DNA of 64,000 nt from Kryptolebias marmoratus (taxonomy: Eukaryota; Chordata; Actinopteri; Cyprinodontiformes; Rivulidae): positions 18,389,912 through 18,453,911 of the forward strand of contig NC_051450.1 of assembly GCF_001649575.2 (NCBI RefSeq), read 5' to 3'. Shown piece by piece: positions 49,735 to 61,900 of this stretch; the first letter of the stretch is position 1, and every line of letters begins with the position of its first letter. The notes under the pieces are model-generated. The model saw nothing but the letters and a program-made list of their open reading frames with translations, was not told where the DNA came from and ran no database searches. The position numbers and the translations under genes are program-made.

Positions 49735-50607
49735 GATTGTCCGTGTATGTTAGCAAAATATCCCACGAACCTCTGGACGAATGTGAATGAAAGTTTCTGG
49801 AAATATATCTGTCACCGATTAACTTTTGGAGGCAACCCGATTCAACATGGCTGCCACAATCCAGCTAATTTAACATGTACTGAGCTAAACCTCTGCGTGG
49901 TAGTAGCCGAGACTGATCCTCGACATACATGCTGAGCGCTAACAGGTGTTTGTTTAACATTTTGTCATTAACTATTTGGAGTCAACTCTGTCTGTTAGCA
50001 AAATATCTCATGGGCCACACAACGGATTTTATTGAAACTTTCAGGAAACAATCATCAGGTGTATCTTTGCAGGCGATTAACATCCGGAGCCAATCCGACT
50101 CAAAATGGCCTCCCCAGCTAATTAATTTAAGCCAACCTAAACATGACAGTAACTTAATCAGTTTTACAGATATTGAAATCAAATTTGGTGTGGTAGTAGC
50201 TGAGAGTCATTCTTGACACCTACTCCGAGTGCTGCTCATTGTGTGCGATCTTAGCTTAAAACCTTAGCATTAACTGTTGGAGCCAACCAGTTTTTGTCTG
50301 TTAGCAAAATATCTCACGAACCACTGGGTGGATTTCATCGAAACTTTCAGGAAACCATCACTGGGTGTACCTTTGATGGCGATTAAAATTTGGAGCTAAT
50401 CCGATTCAAGTTGACCAACTTTAGCCGACACATACATGGCAACAGCTCGGCAGATTTGACAGCCATTGAGCTAAGATTGGGCGTGGTAGTAGCTGAGAGT
50501 CAATCACAACATTTACTCTGAACGTGTTAAAGGTTTGACCAAAAAAGCTACAACATAAGATGATCTGAGGCGGGCGACATGCATTTCTTCAAGGACTGCT
50601 AATTATT
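49735..50607 (+). repeat. Family B dispersed repeat, three internal units
   Basis: The block GTTAGCAAAATATC... / GAACCACTGGGTGGATTTCA / CTTTCAGGAAACCATCA / GTGTGGTAGTAGCTGAGA occurs three times, near 49750, 49995 and 50300, as tandem diverged units of roughly 250-290 bp. The right end is the family terminus GACATGCATTTCTTCAAGGA followed by CTGCTAATT (50577-50605). Confidence 0.7.
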
Positions 50608-50639
50608 ATGTTTATTATAACTCCCCTTTCCCCCCCTCC

Positions 50640-50910
50640 AGTTATTTAACTTTAAAGCCACATTGTCACTGCTCTCCGCACGCGCGCCAAGTCCCAGCCG
50701 CGCGCGCCAGTCCCCAGCACGCGTTTCAATAAGGCGCCGGTTATCCTCCACCCAGCCTCGCGCTCTGACATAATTGGACACTTGGTTCGGCTGAGAGGCC
50801 GAGCAGCAGCAGCAGCAGCCGAGAAAGGAGGAAGGAGGAGAGGAGGAAGAAGAGCGCGAGCGCGCGCGCGCTCGGAGAGGAGGGAGGCTTTTAAGGCGCG
50901 CGTAAGCAAA
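50640..50910. promoter_or_regulatory. CpG-rich patch 5 kb upstream of arx
   Basis: It has CTCCGCACGCGCGCC, CAGCCGCGCGCGCC, GCGAGCGCGCGCGCGCTCGG and an AGC run (50804-50819). It could be a distal promoter or CpG-rich enhancer. No ORF or TATA supports a gene. Confidence 0.3.
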
Positions 50911-51290
50911 GTTAATTAGCGGTTATTAACAGCCCGCATAATGGGAGCGAGAGGGAGTCAATTTAATGACTTTGTTAGCGCGGGTTCAGAGCGACAGGCG
51001 ATGATCGAAACAACAAAGGCGAGCGTGCACGCAGCCATCATCCGTAATTTCCAGCGGTAATGCGGTCTGATCAGAAACAAAGGGTTCTAATTTCGTTCAA
51101 CCGACTCGATAATTTGTCCTTATGTAAGGCAAATAATTAATGACTTAATGCTTCAGCAGAAGTAGCTTTCTTTGAGAGGAGGGGGGGAAATCTTAGAGGC
51201 CTCGTTTTGCTCGGGAGAAGGTGGTTGCCTATAAGGAAATCAATTTCCCAAGCCTGTAATTATTTGCATCATGAATTTAAAACGTGGACG
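50911..51290. promoter_or_regulatory. Candidate conserved element upstream of arx
   Basis: It has AGTTAATTAGCGGTTATTAA, AGTCAATTTAATGACTTTGT, GGCAAATAATTAATGACTTA, AAATCAATTTCCCAAGCCTG and TGTAATTATTTGCATCATGA. This is one of the densest clusters of TAATTA/ATTA cores in the window, with no repeat or ORF. It is a strong candidate arx enhancer by texture and position. Confidence 0.5.
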
Positions 51291-51619
51291 AGCGCCTTTG
51301 CTCCCGGTTAGTGTGCAAACAAGCGAGTCTGTTGGGGGAGAGAAAGAAAAGAAAAGGAGGGGGGGGTTCCAGAGCTTCTTCCGTCAGACATGCAGACATG
51401 CTCCCTTTCCTCCAAACCCCACAAAGGTCACTGAAATTACTGAAACTGACAAAAGTAACAAAAGAAAGAAAGTGACTGAAATTAAACTAATGAAAACCGG
51501 TTGTTGCTTTTGAATTTTGGCTCACCAGACTTGTATAAAAAAATTAAAAAACAAGCTGGCCTTGGCAGAAAAGATGGCACTCCAACATGTTTTGTCCACA
51601 GGGACATTTTAAACTAAAG

Positions 51620-52420
51620 GTCCTGTAATCAGCATCCGAGGTGGCTTCAGTCAGCCAGTCTGCCTATTGGGATCCTGGTGTGAACCAGACTGGACGTGGA
51701 GGACAGAAAGCTGAGGACAGGGTCGTCTCAGGAGCTCAGAAAGACAACGACTGAGCAGCAGGGTGAAGCTGAAGGCTACAAGGCCGTCTCCCAGCAGCTG
51801 GATGTTCCGGTGACGACAGCTGCACACGTTAGGTTAAGGTTAAGAGGAGACGGATGATACGAGGGGCAACCAAAGAGCCCAGAACGACTTCCACAGAGAT
51901 TACAGGTGAACTCCAGGGTCAAAGGTCATCAGTGTCACATCAAGCATTCATTGCTGTTTGAGCCAAAGTGGAGTTAATGGAATACGATCAAAAGAGCCAG
52001 ACTGAAATGTGCCAAAATGCATATTGAGACGCCTCAGAGCTTCTCTGGGAATGTCCTTTGGACAGATGAGACAAAACTGGAGCTTTTTGACAACAAGTCA
52101 ACGAAACCTCAAGACTATCAAGGCCTTCTGGAGTGAAATGTGCTGCCCAGTGTCAGAAAGCTTGGTCTCAGTCGCAAGTCATGAGTCCTCCAACAGGATA
52201 AAACACCCAAGAATGGGTCAGGACAAAACACTGGACCGTTCCGAAGTTCTGAGCCCTGATCTAAATCCTGTTGAACATCTGTGGAAGGAGCTGAAACATC
52301 TGGAGTAGGAACCCTTCAGACCTGAGACAGCTGGAGCAGTTTGCTCAGGAGGAGTGGGTCAAAATACCTGTGGACGGGTGCAGAAATCACTTGTGCAACC
52401 AAATATGAAGTTATTTTTAT
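51620..52420 (+). pseudogene. Tc1-like transposase remnant
   Basis: In separate + frames I read EGYKAVSQQLDVPVTT (near 51775), LWTDETKLELF (near 52047) and SPDLNPVEHLWKELK (near 52255). These are, in order, the N-terminal DNA-binding block and the D and final E catalytic blocks of Tc1 D,D34E transposases. Frame changes between them and stops show it is inactive. It lies in the arx-hgd spacer. Confidence 0.85.
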
Positions 52421-52729
52421 CAAGAGCAGCTTCATTAGGTTTAAAAAAATAATAATAATTCAGTTGAACCAGAATTCAAAAGCAGTGATTTTCAGTAAAT
52501 CCTTTCCTTTTAGTCAGTTTCAAGTTAGTTCAGGGACTGTTGTGGGTTTTTCTTTGTTTACAAACAAGTTAAAAAATTGTATTAAATATGTCTTATCATC
52601 ATGGAACGCAAAGGAAAATACGCAAAATGTAAAAGGACCAAACCGGACCAGGAGTGCACCTGATTACACCTTCTGAGTTCTCAGCCCTCATGTCTGTGTC
52701 TTTGACATACTGCGAAAAAGTATCCAAGC

Positions 52730-53420
52730 ACCGCGCGTCTTTATGCACGAGTCCCCAGATATTCGGAGTCAGAGAAGAAAGGGCATAAAGATGTGAGCGC
52801 TGTTATCGATTTAGACGGGGGTAGGAGCTGCCTGCGGGCCACTCTCGGATTCATAACAGGTGGATAGGTCACCCGCAGGAGAGCGGCAATTTTCGCAGCC
52901 CCCATTGTCTCCTCTGATTACTGCTTTGATCACAGGAATCAAGAGCCCGACACTCTCCCGAGAACCCCACCGCAAGGTCCGGCTCGTGAGCTGAAGAGGT
53001 CATAATCATCATGACCACCATCATCATCCGCCACATCACCATAACCGCTGTCACCATCATCCTCCTCATCACTGCCGGTTGACCACACCAGCCTGGAGTG
53101 CGGCGTGTTTTCACCGCCGCGTTGCCCTTTTATTGATTGCGTGCCTTAATTTTAATTCGATTGCGCGAGTGTCAAAAATTCCGCAAGAATCATCCTAGTA
53201 ATGAGATAATCAAAGTAATATATGCTAATCAGTTATGTTGCCAGCTTATCAAAACCGGAGTGCCCCCCCCTTGAGTCTGAAGAAGTCCATTTATTCAGTT
53301 AGTGGCAATACCTTGCGCAAATGGCGCGATGCAAATGATAGTTGATTAGACTAAATTAAGAACCTCGTTTCTTCCTGACCTTGTCTGAGTTTTATGTAAA
53401 TTCTTTTTTTTTTTCTTGCT
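52730..53420. promoter_or_regulatory. Candidate conserved elements in arx-hgd spacer
   Basis: Two islands, 52740-52990 (CGCTGTTATCGATTTAGACG, CTCTGATTACTGCTTTGATC) and 53120-53380 (CTTAATTTTAATTCGATTGC, ATATATGCTAATCAGTTATG, GATGCAAATGATAGTTGATT), flank an imperfect ATC/ACC trinucleotide tract at 52998-53073. They are complex and ORF-free. Confidence 0.45.
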
Positions 53421-55330
53421 TTAATGTCATAAAAATGCATTTTTTATTCTGGCCTTTGTAAACCTGAGCCATATTACTTGGGAAACAAAGGTCTGATAAC
53501 TTGGTTGTGAGTCTTTTTTTTATTTATTTTTCTCTGTCTGTCCGTCACAAACCTCAGTGTCTTGACCTGCTGCAGCTCCCACGGTGTTGCGGACCGAGCC
53601 CTTATAACTTCCACGCTGCGGCGGAGTGTGCCCTGAAGATAGACTGTGTGTACCTCTGAGTGCGCGCGATTATGTGTGCATGTAACGTGTGGAGAGAGTG
53701 GAGCTGGGACTTCCTCTCTGTGGGGTTTGTGGGGCCTGGAGATGGGAAAGGAATAAATCCAATATAGATTGCAGGGCTGCGCTGCCTCCCGCTGGGGACC
53801 CACAGACTTTGCAGGCCAGGATCGAAGTGCTTTTCTCCACCTAAATTGGCCCGAGAGGCCGCAGGAGAAGCCATGCTCCAACCCCCCCCAACCCCCCCCC
53901 CCNNNNNNNNNNNNNNNNNNNNNNNNNNNNNNNNNNNNNNNNNNNNNNNNNNNNNNNNNNNNNNNNNCCCCCCCCCTCCCCCAACACTGGGACTGCCTTC
54001 GACCTAATGATGGTGCTGCAGACAGACACAGAAATACACACTGAGAGGGATGTACACACATCAGAACTCATACACAGCCATCCCCAGATTGATATAACAT
54101 CGGTTACATTCATGCACAAGCCAAACACACACTTTGACAAGAAAAAGGCGCGGATATAAACACACCCTCCTTACGCTCTGATGCTGAACACACTCATTCT
54201 TTGTCCATTCATCTCAAGTTTTCCTCTTCAGACCTCTGACCGGCCCTCAGCTTCCCTCCCTAAACTGCAGCTTTAGAGGAGGCATCGTCACTGCTGTTAA
54301 ACACACTCCAAAGGGACGAGTGAATGAGAAAACTGGCACCGCAGAAGTACCTGGACCGATGTGCACTCGTGCCCTTTGGATCTTTGTCCACGTAGCATTT
54401 TCAATCAGTCCAGGAAGCCAGTGCATTAATTTTACTTCACAGGGAGACAAAAACATTTTAGATATTAGATATCTTGGATGCCTGACGGGTGTGGGGAGTG
54501 GTAGACTTGGGTTGGAGTTGAGTGGTGATTGTTAGAAACAGAAGAATAGACCTTTGGAAAGCAAGACAGTCCTTTCAGACTGCTGGTCTGGGTCATTCTT
54601 TGGGAAACAATGGAAAAGCAGATTTAGTTTTTTTTACTGCTGATGATTCCTACAGCCTGCTGCCAAACACAAGACAACCATTTCACTGATCCTGCTAGGA
54701 AATATCGTACGTTTAACAGAATCACTCAAGGCGATTAACTAACTGCAAAGCCATCCAGTAACGCAGGATGCATCAATGTATGCTGGACGGCCTTTATAGG
54801 CGGATGCTTGTTTCTTAACAGCTTTTTGCAACACGTGAGGAAGGCGTTTGTCTGTTATGGCCAAAGGCTTTTATCTCAGCTCGGGTGAGAGAACCGCGTG
54901 AGCAATCCCACCGCTGCAGAATTAGTAAGTGAGACAGGAAGACCCCAGACTCGTTGATTTTATTTATTACAAAATAAAGCAGAAACGCCCAGGAAAGAGA
55001 CAGATTCAAGAGGCAGGACCTGTCAAAAGGAAGACTGCTGGGGAGCGCATTTTTGAACAAAGCTTATCTGTGAGACCTAACATGGCCGCCAGTCTCTTCA
55101 TAACTGGAAACCTTCGTCACTTTGAGACGTCCTGATGAGGACACCTCAGAGGACCTACAGTATCAGTAAACCTTGTTTTAACACTGACTTTCATAAATAT
55201 GTTCACAACAGTTTGCTCAGAGGTCCTTAATTCTTGTTATCTTACGCAGATTTGTTGAAAATATGCTTTCCTCCTCCTTCGTTTTGCAGTTTCGACCAGA
55301 CCGCTCCGTCTTTTCATCTCCAACTCTGCC
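53421..55330. other. Intergenic stretch, no gene seen
   Basis: It holds T tracts, a C-flanked N gap (53903-53967) and complex stretches near 53540-53640 and 54240-54480 (CAGTGCATTAATTTTACTTC) that could be weak regulatory elements. No exon, RNA gene or recognised transposon is visible. Confidence 0.4.
53903..53967. other. Assembly gap (65 N) inside poly-C
   Basis: The Ns are flanked by runs of C on both sides, probably a homopolymer collapse or sequencing failure. Confidence 1.
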
Positions 55331-55660
55331 GCCGTTTGTTCTTATTGTCTACTTTTTCGTGCGTATTCTGGGTGTATTGAATTATGTTTCCCCTGGCATC
55401 ATCCTCACATGTATTCGCTTTATTTAACAATGGCTGACGTGCGGCAAGCAAACACCTAATTCTGACTTTGTTATTCGTGCGCACGGGACAATGCATGCTA
55501 AATATTCCAAATGCAAAGGCGAGCCCGTGCAGCACATAAGCACAGTCCACAAACACGCACAGCTAAAAATCCTTTTGACATCAATAATTGGTAAATCCTC
55601 TGATTAACTTGTAAGAATTGTCCTTAGAGTGCTTAAGTAATTGTGTTTGTGTGTGTCCTT
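55330..55660. promoter_or_regulatory. Candidate conserved element in arx-hgd spacer
   Basis: It has GTGTATTGAATTATGTTTCC, AACACCTAATTCTGACTTTG, CATGCTAAATATTCCAAATG, ACATCAATAATTGGTAAATC and GAGTGCTTAAGTAATTGTG. It is repeat-free and rich in homeodomain-type cores. Confidence 0.45.
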
Positions 55661-55829
55661 TTTTATTGCATGCACCCCCCTCTCTTTAAAGCACATCTTT
55701 ATAACCAAGCAATTCCAAAGCAATTTTCTCTGTGGGAGGAGAGTGTAATTTTCTATTCTGTGACACTGTGATGTGTAAGAAACTGGGAGCTGGTGCTAAA
55801 AGGTGTCTGCAGTTGTGTGTCTTGGTGTG

Positions 55830-56240
55830 GGTGTGAGCTGCTTTAATGGCCAACGCGGGGCGGGCGGTGATGGTGGTGAGCGGGTGCGTGTCAGGAAGGC
55901 CATCATTTAATGACTCCCAAATAGTGCCCTCCTCGTTAGAGCTATCGTCCTGGAAACGGGAGGCTGTGAACCGCGAGAGCGCCGCGCGCTGCAACACTCT
56001 TTTATCTTCATATTAAACCATTTGCATAACATTATGGCCTCAGATGAGCTTCAGGAGATACTCAAGCTGCTCAAAGAGAGTCAGAAAGAGTGTCGAGGCA
56101 AGAGACACAGAGAGGGTATACTACATGTCCTTGCAAATCTAATCAGCGTTAAATGGAGCTGTCACACGAGTGTGTGTCTGTGAGAGTGTGTGTGTTACTG
56201 GCAGCCTCATGTCAGGAGTCATTTAGCATTAAACCGCAGC
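55830..56240. promoter_or_regulatory. Candidate conserved element in arx-hgd spacer
   Basis: It has GCCATCATTTAATGACTCCC, TTTATCTTCATATTAAACCA, TTTGCATAACATTATGGCCT and TGCAAATCTAATCAGCGTTA. The symmetrical CATTTAATG lies at 55903-55911. There is no ORF. Confidence 0.4.
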
Positions 56241-56289
56241 TTACTATGTAGCAGGGCTGTAATTATAAAATACAGCCTGATGTGACGTA

Positions 56290-56945
56290 TAAATGCAGCA
56301 GGTACTCGATACTCAGATGGTAACGATTCAGATGTCACGCCAACTTACATGCCTTTCACGACTTGAACAGTTAATGAGTTGCACAAGTACATCCAGTGAT
56401 TATTTCCTGAACATTTCATTGAAATCCGTCAAATGGTTCATGGAATATTTTGCTAACAGGCAAACAAAGATCACCCAGGTTAAGCAAATCACATTGCTAC
56501 CATTTGCTTTAGTGGTGTGCAGCAGTATTTGAAACCAAACAGACTTGAGTTAATGTTCTCATGGTAAATTTATACTAAATGAAGAGGTTTTGGCTCGGAT
56601 TTGTCTGCAGATGTGTTCGTCTGACAGATAAATGCGCTCGGAGGAGAATAAAGAGCGGTCTCAGCGCTGCAGAGATGGAGGAGGAGAGTGACGTGCGAGT
56701 ACACGCTAATTAGTTGTCACTTCTTGCCACTGCTTGATTAATTTAATCAACAGTACAGCTACCCTTATATCTACCAGCGTAAATGGCAAATTTGCAAATA
56801 TCATAAAGTACCACCTAGTTTTTAAAAACAGGAAGTCAAAACATAAAATAATTAAAGGCCTAGGACTCCTTTCATGAACCATTGGACGGATTAAAAAAAG
56901 AAATATAGAAGAAGATATGCATTCCTTCAAGGAGCGTTAGGCCTT
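56290..56945 (+). repeat. Family B dispersed repeat copy
   Basis: CATTGAAATCCGTCAAATGG and TTTTGCTAACAGGCAAAC match the internal unit. The right end GATATGCATTCCTTCAAGGA then GCGTTAGGCC (56914-56943) is the family terminus. It may be two fragments, as the middle (56570-56700) is unlike other copies. Confidence 0.55.
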
Positions 56946-57149
56946 CAATTATTCTTTTGTTTTACCTTTAACGTGAAGCTGGAGTGATTGTTCATAGAGA
57001 AAAATCCAGCCAAAGTAAATGTGTGGCAGCGTTTCTGCACTCGGGTGTCACATGAAAAGCTAAAGAGCAATCAGAGCTCAGAACAGGCCTGGGGCTGTGT
57101 GTGTTTGTGGCTGATATTGCTTGTTTATTCACACGGTGACAGACGGTTC

Positions 57150-57980
57150 CAGGAGAGTGTATCATTTACCATCAAGACATTGAATTCAGCAGGCATCTAA
57201 TAACAAAGCATTTACAGCCCACTTAGACATGCATAGAAATAAGTGGGCAACAACACTAACGTCTCCAGCTATTCCTCCCTCGCCTCTAACACTCGGGCAC
57301 CATCCGGATTGGTCTCAGATCCTCCAGATTTCTATCAGCAGACATGGGGGTGAAATTAAAATTGCTCATTTTCTTCCTCCGTACAAGGAGCAGATCAATT
57401 TCCGGAGCCGGGGACGTGATGTTTTTCCTGCCATTGGGCTTTCTCGTCTTTGGCACAGCACCCTGACTGCCTCCCAGCGGGAGGCCCGGGTCTGACTGCA
57501 CGCCTCGCCGGAGAACAGTTACTTCTGCCGCGGCGAGTTTATTTGCGCCTCGCTATGAGAATTGCCATCATTTACCCTTCCCAACATCTCCCAAAACAGA
57601 GAAAAAGAAATAGACAACCGGGGGAAGGGAGGGGAGAACGAGGGAGAGGCGAAATTGATTCTTTTTGATACATGCTGCTGCGTGGGGGACATTAGGCACA
57701 CCTCGTTTGAGCACCTATTTCAAGAAATGAAGTGAATAAATTTAGCCTGATGTAACGTATGAAACTTTCAGAGGCCTGATTGTGCTGCTCTGGGTGCAGG
57801 AATCACCTACCCTCAGCAGAGGCTGCCCACTGAATCGTGCTGATCAAGAAATGCCAATTAATTAGGCGGTGATGAGTAACTCCTTTTACATGAAACAGCA
57901 AGGCAGCCTGCATTAAAAGTGGCATCATTTAAGGCGGATCTTTCGAAATGGGATTTTGGTGAAAGTTTACGAGCAGTTAA
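57150..57980. promoter_or_regulatory. Candidate conserved elements next to hgd
   Basis: It has CATCAAGACATTGAATTCAG, GCATCTAATAACAAAGCATT, GGTGAAATTAAAATTGCTCA, AGAATTGCCATCATTTACCC, GCCAATTAATTAGGCGGTGA and TGGCATCATTTAAGGCGG. This is complex sequence over 800 bp, less than 1.8 kb from the hgd start. It may serve arx at long range or hgd locally. Confidence 0.4.
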
Positions 57981-58880
57981 GGGGGTACATTTGGTAGCAA
58001 ACACATTCTTGTATAATTAAAAAGCTTGAAAAAGTTTTGAAATTAAAACAGAAGAAACAATGACGGACCAAAAAATGAAATCATTAAATAAAAGACACTT
58101 TGTTTTGTTTGTAAGCTTCTGTAAAAATTATTTTATCCCCCTTCATTGGTCAGAAGTTATTCCATGATCAACTATTGCTCTGTGACCCGACAACTCTCCG
58201 TCTCTTCAAAATAAAAGCTCATTTAAAACTATTAGTAAATGTCAACATGGGTTTAAACTCTATTTTCCCACTAAACTTCACTTCCGAAGGTCTGGACTAT
58301 CCCTTTAAGGACTTTCACTTTGTTCTGAAACAGACAATAAAAGCCAAGATGCCCAATTCTGTGAAAGAAAAAAAACAAAATGCTTTAGAGAGTTTTATTT
58401 TACTTTACAAACTCTGATGTTGATTTCACATGAAGGTGAAGATGAGCATGACACAACTGTTTGCACAAGCAGTGCACCTGAGGTCACCACAGGCTTCTCA
58501 TTTAAAGGATTTAAATCTCATTTTTAAGGATTATTTTTTCTTCACGCCACATTGACACACTGAACGTTTCTGCTTCTGCTGCCACAGCTTCCATTCACTG
58601 CCGTAAATATGAACCCCTCTCTCCTGGATGCTCCCGGTTGGTTTAAAAATCGGTCTCTTGTTTTGCTTGGCAGCCACACCGCCTCCTGTTTGCGCACACT
58701 TTGCCCGGCCGAGCCGTCCCCTCTTCGCTCGGACACCCACCTGTTGCGTCACGGAGCCAGACGGGGCCTAATTAAAACCATGTTGAGAAAGAGCATAAAG
58801 CTCCAGCCCCCTTCCCCGCTCCGATCACAGACCGGCATGCAGACGTCCTGAAGTGGATTTTGGTCGAAGGAGAGCAGAGA

Positions 58881-58893
58881 GTTAATCTGTAAC
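58881..58893 (+). promoter_or_regulatory. hgd: HNF1-like site just upstream of hgd start
   Basis: GTTAATCTGTAAC matches the HNF1 consensus GTTAATNATTAAC at 10 of the 12 defined positions. It lies 44 nt before the hgd ATG, probably at the promoter or in the 5' UTR. HNF1 control would suit a liver and kidney enzyme. This is inference. Confidence 0.3.
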
Positions 58894-58936
58894 GACTGAA
58901 AAACATCTTATAGGAGACGTTTTAAAACACAGCACC

Positions 58937-58951
58937 ATGGCAGGACTCAAG
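58937..58951 (+). CDS. hgd: hgd exon 1 (coding part, MAGLK)
   Basis: Five codons followed by donor gtaagt. Human HGD exon 1 has the same short coding part (MAELK). Confidence 0.93.
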
Positions 58952-61900
58952 GTAAGTCAATGTTGCCTTTAATGCCACTTCTATAGGTTTTTTATTCGTC
59001 AATACTTCAATTTAAAGCTTAAAGGTGAGTGTGCACGAAGGTGCAAAGATGCTGCAGAGCTGTGCTTTCAGAAGAGAAAGAAAGAAGCTGCTTCAGCTCC
59101 GCTGTTGGACAGAAAATGTACAAAAATGAAGAAGTTTGAATCTCCTCACTGCTGTGGCAGCAGCTGAGCGGCCGACTGGAGGGAGGCGTTCCCTCCAGCC
59201 AATCAGAGAGCTGCATTCAGCAGCTGCCCAGATGTGGTCTGAAACAATCTCAGCGATGATGTTATGAATTAGAGACAAAAGTGCATTTCGGAACCCTTTT
59301 TTATTTTAAAAAAATGCTTAAAATAATTAAATGTTGCACAGAAATGTTTACTGAGGCAACTTATGAACGTGTGTCAACATTTTATACTTTCTTTTATTTC
59401 GATGAAACATAAATATCTATTCAAAAACATCTAAAATTAAAAGCCTAGCGTTTCTTTAAGGAATGCATATCACCCGCCAACTTTCATGCCAGAGTTACAG
59501 CTATTTTTGTGTGTTTGAATGTTTTCCATATATACTCCATTTATTTGCTTCTAAATAAAAAAAATCTATTTTGTTTTCAACTCTTAAGACCACTTTTTTC
59601 TTTGTGTTGCAGCTTTAAGTGAAACATAAATTTCAATAAACTCCAGCTTTGTTCATATTTACCCAAACACTCAGTCTTCAGTCACTTGATGAACGAACAC
59701 ACATGGAAACCATCCACAGTTCGGCTGAGAGGGCGGCTTTTGCAAACCAACAGTGACTCAGCAAAACCCGCTCTCATCTGCCCAACGATACAAGTTTGGA
59801 CATCCTGAGTCAAAGTTTAACTGCGAATAAAGTTGGGCAAGTAAAACACTGAGCTGATTTCCAAGAGACACGTAGGAGACGTTCAGTCTTTGATGGAAAC
59901 GAGCCAAAGCAAAAGTTTGGACAATTATCACAACTAGAGCACTTTCTGCAGCAACTGTTTCTACAAAAAAGGCATTTTTTAAATTCGACATATTATTGCC
60001 TGAATGTGTGCGTTTGTTTGTCTGTTAGCGAACTTTCCTATGAACCACTGGATGGACTTTAATGAAACCCTCAGAACATCTACAGGGACTTCCAGCTGAA
60101 GATGGCCACCACAGCTAACTGACCTTAGCAAACAGAAAATGGCTAAAACTGAGCCAATTTTACAGAATCATCCCCATCTCGTACTCTAACGGATCACACA
60201 AGATATTAGCTTAAAACTCTGGGTGATATGCATTTTTTTAAGGAATGCTAGCTTAATTTCCTCTAGTGTTAACAATCTGTTTGTCCTTTTCAGTACATGT
60301 GTGGTTTTGGGAATGAGTTCTCTTCCGAAGACCCCCGATGTCCCGGATCCTTGCCTGAGGGGCAGGTAGCACAAAACCATTACCTTCTCCCTCTGTTGTC
60401 ATCAGATTTCCCTTCAGATTAAACATATGTTGTACCTGTGCAGAACAATCCTCAGGTCTGTCCATACGGCCTCTACGCCGAGCAGCTCTCTGGCTCCGCC
60501 TTCACCTGCCCACGTCCGGCCAATAAGAGGAGGTTTGAGGCTTTAAACAAATAAACAAATGGATCCTAATCGTCGTGGAGACTTAAACTCTTTCCCCTCG
60601 CTTCCTGCAGCTGGTTGTATCGAATCCTCCCATCTGTAAAACACAAGCCTTTTACACCTGTGCCATGTGGGGATCTGACAGAGAACTGGGATGAAGTGGA
60701 GCCTGATCCCAACCAGGTATGATGCACCCCCATACCATCAGAGAGGCAGGGTTATGAGCTGGGCGCCCCTCTCCTCTTTAGTCCAGAGGACCACATGCTT
60801 TTACAGCCTTTTTGTTGCACCTATTCCTGCCAACAAATTCAAAATTACCTTAATATTTCTCCCAAATGGTAGAATTTCTTAGTTTAAACATTTGATATGT
60901 TTACTATGTTCCATTGCATGTAAAAATATGTTTATGATATTTAAAAACCACTGCATGCTGTTTTTATTTACATTTCACACACTGTTCCGGCTTACACTGA
61001 TAAATCTTATAGAACAAAAATTCAGCTCAGTTAATTTTTGAGTAAGTCGATCCTGATTTTGTTCTCACAAACAGCTAAGATGGCTGCCGTTCACCATCCC
61101 CAAAACCACAGAGAAGAAAGTGGACTTTGTGGCTGTGAGTGCACCTCGTTCCTTTTCACCGTATCTCCATTCAGCAAATGCCGATTCTGTGTTTGTTGGT
61201 AAATGTTGCATTTTTCCTCATGGTTCAGGGTCTTCATACCATCTGTGGTGCAGGAGACGCTAAGTCTCGTAGTGGCATTGTGGTTCATATCTTCACCTGC
61301 AACACCTCCATGACTGACAGGTGAAAAGCTAAACAAATAGATGCATTTTCTCTAATTAGCAGTATGAAGTCTTGGCAACCTTTTTTTTTTTTTACCATTT
61401 CAGGTGCTTCAACAACTCCGATGGAGACTTCCTGATTGGTGAGAGATCCGGTTGTTGATGTTCACCAGCATCTATTCTCTTCATCGGGTTTTCTGGTTTT
61501 ATATTTCAGCTGTTTGGCCTGTTTGTGCCCGCAGTTCCACAGCAGGGCGAGATCCTGGTCACCACGGAGTTTGGGAAGATGATGGTGGAGCCGACCGAGA
61601 TCTGCGTCATCCAGGTCGGTTCTTCAGTTTTCCCAAATTGGACTTTTCTATCTGCCCCCCCCCCCCACACACACACACACACAGGCACACACTCGTCTAA
61701 CCACATTTAGAAAGCCGTGGTTTGGCACTTTTCAGACGTGACCTTGAAAATAGGTAATAGTGGAAAGAGGTTTTGAGTTATGGACAACCTGAGCATCAGG
61801 ACGGTGACTGCAGCATGTGTGCTTTTTTCAAACACAGATGATTAGTCCCCTCAGCGCTGATACAGCCCACATTTGCTGCATAACAGCACTAAATTCTCCC

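Noticed and set aside
49735..50607. Regularly spaced repeats considered as a CRISPR-like or satellite array
   Set aside because: Units are long (about 250-290 bp), diverged and match dispersed copies elsewhere. This is eukaryotic transposon-derived sequence.
53474..54140. Open frames through the poly-C gap
   Set aside because: They depend on unknown bases and poly-Gly/poly-Pro from homopolymers.
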